Shown here piece after piece: positions 7,644-14,542 of a stretch of 49,525 nt of DNA. The position numbers and the translations under genes are program-made. The stretch's first letter is position 1, and every line of letters starts with the position of its first letter. The DNA comes from Pseudoflavonifractor sp. 60 (lineage in GTDB: Bacteria; Bacillota; Clostridia; Oscillospirales; Oscillospiraceae). The stretch lies in the NCBI RefSeq assembly GCF_009911645.1, contig NZ_QWKI01000107.1, positions 1 to 49,525 on the forward strand. Direction: 5' to 3'. Below the pieces are notes generated by a model, which had not been told where the DNA came from, did no database searches, and saw only the letters and a list, made by a program, of their open reading frames with translations.

Positions 7644-7721
7644 CTTTAATTCGTAAAATATTTTGCAGGGCACGACAGCCCCGGCCCGTCCTACAAATTT
7701 CCTCTACTTTACGAATTGAAG
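7644..7721. repeat. MITE-like inverted-repeat element between the two units
   Basis: The termini CTTTAATTCGTAAA and TTTACGAATTGAAG match as inverted repeats at 13 of 14 positions. They enclose a GC-rich core (CACGACAGCCCCGGCCC). The right part from 7666 resembles 17170-17225, so a dispersed intergenic repeat family is likely. Confidence 0.55.
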
Positions 7722-7738
7722 CAACTGGGAGGCAGAAT

Positions 7739-7768
7739 TTGACAAAATGCGGTACACTATAGTATAAT
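7739..7768 (+). promoter_or_regulatory. Rightward promoter of small-peptide unit 2
   Basis: TTGACA, 18-nt spacer, TATAAT: both boxes are perfect consensus. Confidence 0.8.
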
Positions 7769-7875
7769 AAAAAAGCCCATCAGCCAGGTGGGACGGAAGT
7801 GCGCTGTTACATAAAAGGCGGTTGGCCCACCGTTATAACCCCTCAACAAAATCCAAGCAGGGGGAGGTGGTGCAG

Positions 7876-7962
7876 ATGTGGAAGAAATGGATGTTCAAAG
7901 CCATCTGTTTCTTGGCAGGTACGGCGATCCTCATGTACCTGTCTACCATAAATGCGTGTTAG
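7876..7962 (+). CDS. 28-residue hydrophobic peptide, copy 2 (toxin-like)
   Basis: ATG after GGGGAGG at 8-nt spacing. It begins MWKKWMFKAICFLAG, continues as one hydrophobic span and ends STINAC. It has the same length as copy 1 and matches it at most residues. The arrangement predicts a membrane-acting peptide held down by the antisense RNA from 8047-8075. No family is assigned. Confidence 0.7.
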   Translation: MWKKWMFKAICFLAGTAILMYLSTINAC

Positions 7963-8040
7963 CCGCCCGGCTGGCCCCCGAGCGGCTAACGTGAGTTAGT
8001 CCTTTAAATCGGGCTGACCGTCAATAACAGCGCCCTTCTG
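7958..8040 (-). ncRNA. Predicted antisense RNA of unit 2
   Basis: Expected from the perfect leftward promoter at 8047-8075. It would start near 8040 and end around the 9-bp stem GTTAGCCGC/GCGGCTAAC (7958-7990), about 80 nt. A small hairpin (ACAG/CTGT) is possible near its 5' end. The ends are predicted. Confidence 0.45.
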
Positions 8041-8046
8041 TTTTTT

Positions 8047-8075
8047 ATTATACCCATCCGCCCGCATTTTGTCAA
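8047..8075 (-). promoter_or_regulatory. Leftward (antisense) promoter of unit 2
   Basis: Minus strand TTGACA, 17 nt, TATAAT: perfect consensus, opposed to the peptide ORF. It starts 23 bp from the end of the convergently placed WYL gene. Confidence 0.8.
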
Positions 8076-8098
8076 GGCAGTTACGCGGGAATTTCCAA

Positions 8099-9358
8099 TT
8101 ATCCCTTTCTCCACCGCTTCAGCGTGGGAAACCAACTCCGCATCATCTTCTCCGCCTCCTCCTGGGGGCCGAAGGGGCTGCCGTTCTCGGCGTTGAACTT
8201 CAGGTTAAAAGCGATAATGTCCTCCATCGTGGCGTCGGGGGCGGTAAAGGCTCCGTTCTGATAGCAGTAGCGGCAGTAGTCGCCGCTGGAGGTACCGTCA
8301 GCCTCGGTGCCCGCGTCCTCGGGCTTGTCCAGGGGCATGGCGCAGCACTGACAAAATTTCCGTTCTTCCATTGTAAAAACCTCCTTATGTTGGGCCGGGT
8401 GTTCTCCCCAACCGCTGACATAAGGATACTCCCTCAAACCTGACAGGGTATGTCCAGTTTCATAAATTTCCAAGGATTTTTTCAGCTCCCGAATGAGGAT
8501 ATTCCGCCAGCAGACCGGCGACAGCACCTCAACCCCGCTGCCGAAGGAGAGCAGGAAGGACACCAGCCAAGTGTTCTCCGGAAAGGTACACTCCACCAGC
8601 AGATGGCCGTCCGGTTCCCGCAGAATCTGCCGGGGGTTGAAAAAGTCCCGGACCCGCCAGGCGGCAGAGGGGGCAAAGCGAAGCCGCAGCTCCGTCCCCG
8701 AGTAGTCCTCCGGCATGGGGGCCTCCAGCCGCTCCGGAGGGCAGCGAACCGGACAGCTCCCCTCCCCCAGGGTTAAGTCCTCCATCCGAACCAGCCGGAA
8801 CACCCGCCAGTCCTGCCGCCTCCGGCAGAAGGCCGACAGATACCAGCACCCGCCCTTGAACACCAGCCGGGCGGGCTCCACCGTGCGGCGGCTCCTCTCC
8901 CCCGCCGAGCTGTAGTAGGTGAAGGACAGGGGCCAGCGCTCCAAAATGGCCCGCTTGACTAGGGAAAAATTCTCCCGCTCCGCCGCCCCGCTGCCCCAGT
9001 CGGTAAAATCCACCTCCAGCCAGTCCCCGCCCTTCCGCCGGAACAGAGCGGTCAGCCGGGCCAGAGTCTCCCCCTCCCCCGCCCCGCCGGTGGCCAGCAC
9101 CGCCTGAAGCGCCAAAAGAATTTCATCCTGCTGCGCCCGGGACAGCAACGCTTTATCCAGCACAAACTGGTCCATCAGCCGGATGCCGCCCCCCTGCCCC
9201 TTCTGGGCAAACACCGGGATTCCGGCGGCGGACAGGGCGTCAACATCCCGATAGATGGTGCGCTCCGACACCTCCAGCTGCCGGGCCAGCTCCCCAGCGG
9301 TGAGGGCGCGCTTCTCCATTAAAAGGTAGAGGATCTCAAAGAGACGACCGTTCTTCAT
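8099..9358 (-). CDS. WYL/YafY-type regulator fused to a zinc-ribbon protein
   Basis: 419 residues. Residues 1-60 form a DeoR-like winged helix-turn-helix (LARQLEVSERTIYRDVDALSAAGIP). Residues about 130-310 are a WYL domain with the WCX-like C-terminus typical of YafY regulators, which usually end near SLEIYE. The frame then continues through a low-complexity bridge (TGHTLSGLREYPYVSGWGE) into a 90-residue zinc-ribbon protein (CQCCAMPLDKP ... YCRYCYQNGAF), normally a separate gene. An AAGGAGG site and ATG remain at the join (8369-8386), so the ribbon part may also be made alone. The ATG overlaps the sirtuin stop (ATGA), so the two are translationally coupled. Ligand and targets are unknown. Confidence 0.88.
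   Translation of the reverse strand: MKNGRLFEILYLLMEKRALTAGELARQLEVSERTIYRDVDALSAAGIPVFAQKGQGGGIRLMDQFVLDKALLSRAQQDEILLALQAVLATGGAGEGETLARLTALFRRKGGDWLEVDFTDWGSGAAERENFSLVKRAILERWPLSFTYYSSAGERSRRTVEPARLVFKGGCWYLSAFCRRRQDWRVFRLVRMEDLTLGEGSCPVRCPPERLEAPMPEDYSGTELRLRFAPSAAWRVRDFFNPRQILREPDGHLLVECTFPENTWLVSFLLSFGSGVEVLSPVCWRNILIRELKKSLEIYETGHTLSGLREYPYVSGWGEHPAQHKEVFTMEERKFCQCCAMPLDKPEDAGTEADGTSSGDYCRYCYQNGAFTAPDATMEDIIAFNLKFNAENGSPFGPQEEAEKMMRSWFPTLKRWRKG
8369..8386 (-). promoter_or_regulatory. Internal ribosome binding site and start within the fusion
   Basis: AAGGAGG (8380-8386), 8 nt, then ATG (8369-8371) opens the same frame for MEERKFCQCC, giving a 90-residue zinc-ribbon product ending at 8099. 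This is a textbook start signal kept inside a longer reading frame. Confidence 0.7.
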
Positions 9359-10080
9359 CTCACTTCAATCTGTCCCAGCACCTGGCCGATGGGCAGGTTG
9401 ATAGCCAAATCCGCCCGGCTGTCATAGGGAGTGGGACTCTTGTTGATGAGCACCAGCCGAGACCCCTGGTAGTAGTTAATCAGTCCCGCCGCCGGGTACA
9501 CCGCCAGGGAGGTCCCTCCGATGATCAGCAGGTCCGCCGAGCGCAGGTCGGCCACCGCCCCCTCGATGGTGGCGCTGTCCAGGCTCTCCTCGTAGAGGAC
9601 CACGTCGGGCTTGATGGTCCCGCCGCAGGCGCACCTGGGTACCCCCTGCCCCGCCTTGATGTCCTCCACCGAACAGGGCTTGCGGCACTTCATGCAGTAG
9701 TTGCGGTGGACGCTGCCGTGGAGCTCCCACACCCGCCGGGAACCCGCCTTCTGGTGCAGGCCGTCGATGTTCTGGGTTATGACCGAGCGCAGCCTGCCCG
9801 CCGCCTCCAGCTCCGCCAGCTTCCTGTGGGCGGCGTTGGGCTGGGCATCCAGGCAGAGCATCTTGTCCCGGTAGAAGCGGTAAAATTCCTCGGGCCGGGC
9901 ATCGAAGAAGGTGCGGCTCAAGATCTCCTCCGGCGGCCAGGCGTATTTCTGGTTGTACAGCCCGTCCACACTGCGGAAATCCGGGATGCCGCTTTCGGTA
10001 CTCACCCCCGCCCCGCCAAAAAAGACGATGGCACTGCTTTCGTCAATCCACTGCTGTAAGGTTTTGATTTTGTCATCCAT
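9355..10080 (-). CDS. cobB: NAD-dependent protein deacylase, sirtuin family
   Basis: 241 residues, a typical bacterial sirtuin. It removes acyl groups from lysines using NAD+, giving nicotinamide and O-acyl-ADP-ribose, in the cytoplasm. Visible motifs: NAD-binding [15 protein letters not shown] (residues 22-36), [12 protein letters not shown] (102-113), catalytic His in ELHGSV (H121), and a zinc knuckle with Cys 129, 132, 150 and 152. The Tyr/Arg pair that marks SIRT5-like desuccinylases could not be placed with confidence. It lies upstream of the WYL regulator with an ATGA overlap and 12 bp after an AT-rich orphan gene. Confidence 0.95.
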   Translation of the reverse strand: MDDKIKTLQQWIDESSAIVFFGGAGVSTESGIPDFRSVDGLYNQKYAWPPEEILSRTFFDARPEEFYRFYRDKMLCLDAQPNAAHRKLAELEAAGRLRSVITQNIDGLHQKAGSRRVWELHGSVHRNYCMKCRKPCSVEDIKAGQGVPRCACGGTIKPDVVLYEESLDSATIEGAVADLRSADLLIIGGTSLAVYPAAGLINYYQGSRLVLINKSPTPYDSRADLAINLPIGQVLGQIEVR

Positions 10081-10092
10081 GGGGAGTCCTCC

Positions 10093-10419
10093 TTATAAAC
10101 TGGAATTTATTTCTTGAACAACAGCGCTTAATTGCGCTTCTAATTGTGCCGTACCGCAGATACTTTGATTGAGGACATAAATTAATGTTCCTATGTCTTC
10201 ATGCCACATCAAAACATATTTGTCATCATCAAAATGGAGTATGATAAAGTCAAAAAAGATTCCTTCCACCTTTTCGTCTGCCCGCATTCCATACTTTTCG
10301 CAAAATAGCTTCGCTAAATAATCAATCCCATCATAGTAGTCAAAATTTGTCAGCCGAAATTCTACACGATTTCCTTTGTTTTCATTCACATATCTTTCAT
10401 AGCTGATTTTGTTCAACAT
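10093..10419 (-). CDS. Hypothetical protein, AT-rich, possibly acquired
   Basis: 108 residues beginning MLNKISYERYVNENKGNRVEF. It is acidic and rich in aromatics (FDYYDGIDYLAKLFCEKYGM, FFDFIILHFDDDKYVLMWHED), soluble, without signal or membrane spans. The composition is far more AT-rich than its neighbours, and the codon use differs accordingly (AAA, TTT, AAT), which suggests recent transfer. Size and acidity recall immunity-type or contact-system accessory proteins, but no family was recognised. The ribosome binding site is modest (GGGGGA). It ends 12 bp before the sirtuin gene on the same strand. Confidence 0.7.
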   Translation of the reverse strand: MLNKISYERYVNENKGNRVEFRLTNFDYYDGIDYLAKLFCEKYGMRADEKVEGIFFDFIILHFDDDKYVLMWHEDIGTLIYVLNQSICGTAQLEAQLSAVVQEINSSL

Positions 10420-10589
10420 CCTGTTTAATTCCCCCGCTATTGCTTTGCTGCCTTATCGGACCCATTTTACTTAAAATTCCTCTGTTTTTTCGCAGACTAT
10501 AACCCACATCTCTTTTCTGCAAGCCTCAACTTATCACCCCGATTATATCACCACCAACCCTGATCGTCAACGAACAGGGAAACTCCCTC
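10420..10589. other. AT-rich intergenic segment
   Basis: About 170 bp without a convincing coding frame, continuous in composition with the AT-rich orphan to its left. No strong leftward promoter was seen; a TTGCAG/TATAGT pair has only a 15-nt spacer. The segment ends at the aldo/keto reductase promoter. Confidence 0.5.
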
Positions 10590-10620
10590 TTGACTTAAAC
10601 CCGGCTTTAAGTGGTAAGCT
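10590..10620 (+). promoter_or_regulatory. MerR-type promoter/operator of the aldo/keto reductase gene
   Basis: TTGACT (10590-10595), an overlong 19-nt spacer, then TAAGCT (10615-10620). The spacer region holds the dyad ACTTAAA-CCCGGC-TTTAAGT (10593-10612). A 19-bp spacer carrying a dyad is the hallmark of promoters remodelled by MerR-family activators (SoxR, NmlR/AdhR type). No merR gene is adjacent. Confidence 0.7.
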
Positions 10621-10652
10621 GTACCGCAGAAAACATATTGAGGAGGAAGCGT

Positions 10653-11798
10653 ATGAACTACCGTGCATTGGGCCGCACCGGCCTCAAGGTCAGCGAGATT
10701 GCCATGGGCTGCGAGGGCTTTGTGGACAAGAGCTATGAGCAGGTCCTGGAATTTGTGGACAAGATGGAGGAGCTGGGAATCAACTGCGTGGACCTGTACA
10801 CCTCCAATCCGGAGGTCCGCGCCAACCTGGGCCGGGCCCTGGAGGGGCGGCGGGACAAATTCATCCTCCAGTCCCACCTGTGCTCCGTCTGGGAGAATGG
10901 ACAGTACCTGCGCACCCGGGACATTAACAAGGTGAGGGCCGGCTTTGAGGAGATGCTCCGCCTGCTGAACACCGGCTTTATCGAAATCGGCATGATCCAC
11001 TACTCCGACGCCCTGTCCGACTGGCGGGAGATTGTGGACGGCCCGGTGATGGCCTACGCCCAGGAGCTGAAGGCCGCCGGGAAAATCGGCTGTATCGGTC
11101 TGTCCAGCCACAATCCGGAGGTGGGCCAGGCGGCGGTGGACAGCGGCCTGGTGGACGTGCTCATGTTCAGCGTCAACCCCTGCTACGACCTCCAGCCCGC
11201 CAACGAGGACGTGGAGCAGCTGTGGGCGGAGGCCGCCTATGCCCACCAGCTGGTGAACATGGACCCCCAGCGCCAGGCCCTCTACGAGAGCTGTCAGCGC
11301 CAGGGGGTTGGCATCACGGTGATGAAGGCCTTCGGCGGCGGCGACCTGCTCAGCCAGTACTCCCCCGCCGGTCTGGCCCTGACCCCCTTCCAGTGCCTGC
11401 ACTACGCCCTGACCCGCCCCGGGGTCGCCTGCGTGATGGCAGGGGCCCGGACGGCGGCGGAGCTGGAGCAGTGCGCCGCCTACGAGGACGCCCCCGACCG
11501 CGAAAAGGACTACGCCGCCGCCTTTGCCGCCATGCCCAAGATCAGCTGGGAGGGCCACTGCATGTACTGCGGCCACTGCGCCCCCTGCCCCCGGGGCATT
11601 GACGTGGCGTCGGTGACCAAGTTCCTCAACCTGGCCAAGGCCCAGGGGGAGGTGCCCGAGACGGTGCGGGAACACTACAGCCTCCTCCCCCACCACGCCG
11701 GGGAGTGTGTGGCCTGCGGCACCTGCGAGAAGCGGTGCCCCTTCTCGGTCTCCATCATCAAGAACATGAAGCAGGCCGCCGCCCTGTTTCAGCACTAA
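10653..11798 (+). CDS. Aldo/keto reductase with C-terminal 4Fe-4S ferredoxin domain
   Basis: 381 residues from the ATG that follows AGGAGGAAGCGT; an upstream in-frame GTG lies inside the promoter and is rejected. The N-terminal 280 residues are an AKR TIM barrel (RALGRTGLKVSEIAMGCEG, NCVDLYTSNPEVR, GVACVMAGARTAAEL). The C-terminus carries two cysteine clusters, CMYCGHCAPCPRG and CVACGTCEKRCPF, for 4Fe-4S centres. Such ferredoxin-fused AKRs are common in anaerobes and presumably reduce carbonyls with electrons shared between NAD(P)H or ferredoxin; the substrate is unknown. The MerR-type operator suggests induction by aldehyde, thiol or redox stress (inference). A strong terminator follows. Confidence 0.92.
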   Translation: MNYRALGRTGLKVSEIAMGCEGFVDKSYEQVLEFVDKMEELGINCVDLYTSNPEVRANLGRALEGRRDKFILQSHLCSVWENGQYLRTRDINKVRAGFEEMLRLLNTGFIEIGMIHYSDALSDWREIVDGPVMAYAQELKAAGKIGCIGLSSHNPEVGQAAVDSGLVDVLMFSVNPCYDLQPANEDVEQLWAEAAYAHQLVNMDPQRQALYESCQRQGVGITVMKAFGGGDLLSQYSPAGLALTPFQCLHYALTRPGVACVMAGARTAAELEQCAAYEDAPDREKDYAAAFAAMPKISWEGHCMYCGHCAPCPRGIDVASVTKFLNLAKAQGEVPETVREHYSLLPHHAGECVACGTCEKRCPFSVSIIKNMKQAAALFQH

Positions 11799-11805
11799 AA
11801 AACAA

Positions 11806-11832
11806 CCCCCTTCGCCCAGCGGGCGGAGGGGG
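11806..11832 (+). terminator. Bidirectional terminator after the aldo/keto reductase
   Basis: Stem CCCCCTTCGCCC / GGGCGGAGGGGG with an AGC loop (one T:G pair) is followed by ATTTT on the plus strand and by TTGTTTTTT on the minus strand. It can therefore end both convergent genes. Confidence 0.8.
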
Positions 11833-11871
11833 ATTTTCAGCCCTCCCCGCCGCAGTGGGAGAGAAGGCGGT

Positions 11872-13056
11872 TTAAAGCCGGGTCTCAATGGGGATGGATA
11901 CGCTGAAATGGCTGCTGTTCAGCTGGCGCAGCAGCACGGACAGCACGCGGGCGGTGTTTGCATCCCCCTCCAGCGTGAGGTAGACGGTGCTGTTGCGCTT
12001 CCCCAACTGATTGATAACACTGCTGGCAAAGGCGGTGGCCCCCACATTGCTGCCGGGGGACTGCAGCAGAGTCTCCCGCCAGCACACCCAGCCCGCCTGC
12101 TCCAGTTCCCCTCGCTGCCCTCCCGGCACATAGGCCAGGGTGGTGCGGGTGTGAGCGGCCTCCTCCAGCGCCCAGCTGCCCTGGGCCAGCTGAGAGAGGG
12201 TCCCCTCCTTGCTGTCCGCCCAAATGCCCACACTGTGGCCGCTGCCCAGGGCGCGGCGCACCAGATCCCCCTCCTCCTCCAGCACCTGGGGGGGCAGGAA
12301 AAACACGCCGTAGCAGCGACTGCTGTCCAGCACGTTCAACAGCTCCCCCAAGCTCTCCCCGCTCTTACAGCGGAAAGCCAGATAGGTTGGAGTATCGCTT
12401 CCATTCTCCTCCGGGAGCTGGGGGGCGGGCGGCGGCGTTGTCACAACAGGCGGCGCGGGCGTCACCGCCGGTTCGGTGCTCTCTGCGGGGCTGAGACTCT
12501 GGGTGTACTCCCGCAGGCGGTTGTTAATCAGGTCCCGGGCCCGCTCGATGAACAGGCCATCATCCAGCACTGCGTCGGCGCTCTTGATGCGCACCAGGTA
12601 GCCCTGGGTTATGTTGGGAAGCTGGTTATAGCTGTATTCCAGTCCGAAGTGAGAACAGACGGTGCCCAGCGGCAGATAGACCTTCCCCCCCCGGAGGAAG
12701 GACCGGACCTGGGAGACCGCACCCGTCTCATCCTGGCAGGTGCCGTTCTCTACGTCGAATACCATTCGCTGCCTCAGGGAGTAGAGGGTGATGCTGCCGG
12801 CCAGCCGGTCGTCCTTGTTAAAGCTGGCGTACAGACCCAGGCTCACACCGACCCCGTTGGTGTTGGCGTCAAAGACGGTGTAGGGCACGTAGAGGATCCC
12901 TCCCGACCAGAAGGGCATGGTGTCGGAGCTCAGCGGCGGGATACTGTCGTTGATGGCGGTAACATACAGACTGATGGCCCGGGCCGGCATGGGGATAAAC
13001 AGGCCCCACACCAGTGCTAGGGTCAGCAGACAGGACAAAACGCGGCGTTTTCTCAT
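11872..13056 (-). CDS. Exported stalk-domain protein with polysaccharide-deacetylase-like fold
   Basis: 394 residues. MRKRR plus a hydrophobic core ending PARA is a Sec signal peptide. Residues about 27-190 look like the copper amine oxidase N-terminal (stalk) domain common in clostridial surface proteins (ILYVPYTVFDANTNGVG, KVYLPLGTVCSHFGL). A proline-rich linker (about 200-230) leads to a domain whose FFLPPQVLEEEGDLVRRAL and GHSVGIW resemble NodB polysaccharide deacetylases. The usual metal-binding Asp and HxxxH motifs are not evident, so it is probably non-catalytic. It is expected at the cell surface, role unknown. The ATG start sits just downstream of a TTGCCC-17-TATAAT promoter. Confidence 0.82.
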   Translation of the reverse strand: MRKRRVLSCLLTLALVWGLFIPMPARAISLYVTAINDSIPPLSSDTMPFWSGGILYVPYTVFDANTNGVGVSLGLYASFNKDDRLAGSITLYSLRQRMVFDVENGTCQDETGAVSQVRSFLRGGKVYLPLGTVCSHFGLEYSYNQLPNITQGYLVRIKSADAVLDDGLFIERARDLINNRLREYTQSLSPAESTEPAVTPAPPVVTTPPPAPQLPEENGSDTPTYLAFRCKSGESLGELLNVLDSSRCYGVFFLPPQVLEEEGDLVRRALGSGHSVGIWADSKEGTLSQLAQGSWALEEAAHTRTTLAYVPGGQRGELEQAGWVCWRETLLQSPGSNVGATAFASSVINQLGKRNSTVYLTLEGDANTARVLSVLLRQLNSSHFSVSIPIETRL

Positions 13057-13083
13057 GGGCCTTTCCTCCTCATTGCTTTTTTC

Positions 13084-13112
13084 ATTATACCATAGTATAA
13101 TCGGATGGGCAA
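13084..13112 (-). promoter_or_regulatory. Promoter for the stalk-domain protein
   Basis: Minus strand TTGCCC, 17 nt, TATAAT, about 28 bp before the start codon. Confidence 0.7.
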
Positions 13113-13148
13113 GCGTCCAAAATTTTAAGAATTTTTAATGAAAGCTAA

Positions 13149-13169
13149 ACGGTCCTTCAAGCAGACCGT
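13149..13169. promoter_or_regulatory. Inverted repeat upstream of the DUF4342 gene
   Basis: ACGGTC, 9 nt, GACCGT, just before a TATGAT box at 13172-13177. It could be an operator or a small leader hairpin; the function is not shown. Confidence 0.4.
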
Positions 13170-13221
13170 GTTATGATATGGGTGTAAACAGCAGCATGGT
13201 CCGCAGAAAGGAGCCATATTC

Positions 13222-13818
13222 ATGGAAATTACTTTGGAAATGGCGGAACGCCTGAAGGAAAAGGCCAATGTCAGCTACGCCCAGGCCAAGGAGGCACTGG
13301 AGTACAGCGGCGGCAATCTACTGGACGCACTGATTTATCTGGAGGAAAAGGGGATCCTTCCCAGAACGGAGGGGGCCTACTTCTCAACCCGGAGTGAGAC
13401 GCCCCCGCCTGCTCCGGAGCCCCCTTCCCTGGAGACGCCCATTAAGCTGAAAAGCAAGGACGACCGTCCCCCCCGGGGCAAAACCCGGCGGAGCGTCAAG
13501 TGCTTCTTTTCCGCCCTGCGCCGCTGGCTGGTGGACAACGAGCTGGAGATCTGGCGGAAGGGCCAGCCCATTACCGCCCTGCCGGTGCTGATCCTGGTAC
13601 TGCTGCTGTGCTGCGCCCCCTGGGTCACTATCCCGGTGCTGCTGCTGGGGCTGTTTCTGGGCTTCCGCTACCGCTTCTCCGGCCCCGACCTGGACCGGGA
13701 GGATTTGAACAACGTGATCGGCTCTGTGGCCGACACCGCCGCCGACCTGGGCCGCCAGGTGATGGACGAGCTGCGGACTCAGCACGACAAGCACAACAAG
13801 GATAAAGACGGTATGTAA
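13222..13818 (+). CDS. DUF4342 domain membrane protein
   Basis: 198 residues. Residues 1-45 are the UBA-like DUF4342 domain (LKEKANVSYAQAKEALEYSGGNLLDALIYLEE). A charged linker follows, then one hydrophobic hairpin or long span (about 118-150: LPVLILVLLLCCAPWVTIPVLLLGLFLGF) and a basic tail. It probably sits in the membrane with the UBA-like domain in the cytoplasm. It is the first gene of the two-component cluster: the response regulator start follows after about 40 bp. ATG preceded by AAAGGAG. The link of DUF4342 to signalling is contextual only. Confidence 0.85.
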   Translation: MEITLEMAERLKEKANVSYAQAKEALEYSGGNLLDALIYLEEKGILPRTEGAYFSTRSETPPPAPEPPSLETPIKLKSKDDRPPRGKTRRSVKCFFSALRRWLVDNELEIWRKGQPITALPVLILVLLLCCAPWVTIPVLLLGLFLGFRYRFSGPDLDREDLNNVIGSVADTAADLGRQVMDELRTQHDKHNKDKDGM

Positions 13819-13859
13819 TGCCGCCGGGCGCAGAACGAAACATATTTGAGGTGAGGGAA

Positions 13860-14540
13860 ATGTCAGACCGCATCTTATTGGTGGAAGATGAGGAAAAGCT
13901 GGCCCGTATGGTGGAGATGGAGCTGAAATATGAGGGCTATGAGGTGGAGAAGGCCTTTGACGGCCGCCGGGGGCTGGAGCTGGCCCTGAGCGGCGGCTTC
14001 AGCCTGGTACTGCTGGATATCATGCTGCCCCAGCTGTCCGGGATGGAGGTGCTGCGCCGCCTGCGCCGGGAGAGTCAGATCCCTGTCATTATGTTAACCG
14101 CCCGGGACAGCGTGGTAGACAAGGTTGCCGGGCTGGACTCCGGGGCGGACGACTACATCACAAAGCCCTTTGCCATTGAGGAGCTGCTGGCCCGCATCCG
14201 CGCCACCCTGCGGAATAAAAGCGGTCAGGGCGGGCAGGACGTTCCTCTGTCTGTGGGTCCCCTGGTCATGGACGTGGAGCGCCACCAGGTCACGGTGCGG
14301 GGCATTAACGTGGAGCTGACCAAGAAGGAGTTCGATTTGCTGCGCCACCTGCTGGAGAATAAGGGCAGGGTCCTCTCCCGGGAGGCCCTGCTGGACGCGG
14401 TTTGGGGCTTTGACTTTGTGGGAGAGACCAACTCGGTGGATGTCTACATCCGCTTCCTCCGTTCCAAGCTGGACGATGCCTTCGGCCTGAAGCTCATCCA
14501 CACCGTCCGGGGTGTGGGCTACGTCATTAAGGAGGACTGA
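13860..14540 (+). CDS. OmpR/PhoB-family response regulator
   Basis: 226 residues from the ATG that follows GAGGTGAGGGAA; an ATG 42 bp earlier overlaps the previous stop (TAATG) and adds a non-homologous leader, so it is rejected. The receiver domain has acidic VEDEE, phospho-acceptor D53 in LLDIMLP, Thr80 and K102 in YITKP. The C-terminal winged helix (about 130-226) shows LTKKEFDLLRHLLENKGRVLSREALLDAVWG and the final VRGVGYVI. It is a DNA-binding regulator of the kinase at 15099, from which it is separated by a flavodoxin-like gene. Confidence 0.96.
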   Translation: MSDRILLVEDEEKLARMVEMELKYEGYEVEKAFDGRRGLELALSGGFSLVLLDIMLPQLSGMEVLRRLRRESQIPVIMLTARDSVVDKVAGLDSGADDYITKPFAIEELLARIRATLRNKSGQGGQDVPLSVGPLVMDVERHQVTVRGINVELTKKEFDLLRHLLENKGRVLSREALLDAVWGFDFVGETNSVDVYIRFLRSKLDDAFGLKLIHTVRGVGYVIKED

Positions 14541-14542
14541 CC

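Larger units (their letters stand above)
7739..8075. repeat. Small-peptide / antisense-promoter unit, copy 2
   Basis: Second direct copy of the unit at 7191-7623, diverged but with all parts conserved: both promoters, the leader hairpin, the 28-codon ORF, the 9-bp stem and the terminal TTGACAAAATGCGG inverted repeats. It lacks the extra leader segment of copy 1 and so is probably closer to the basic form. Confidence 0.85.
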
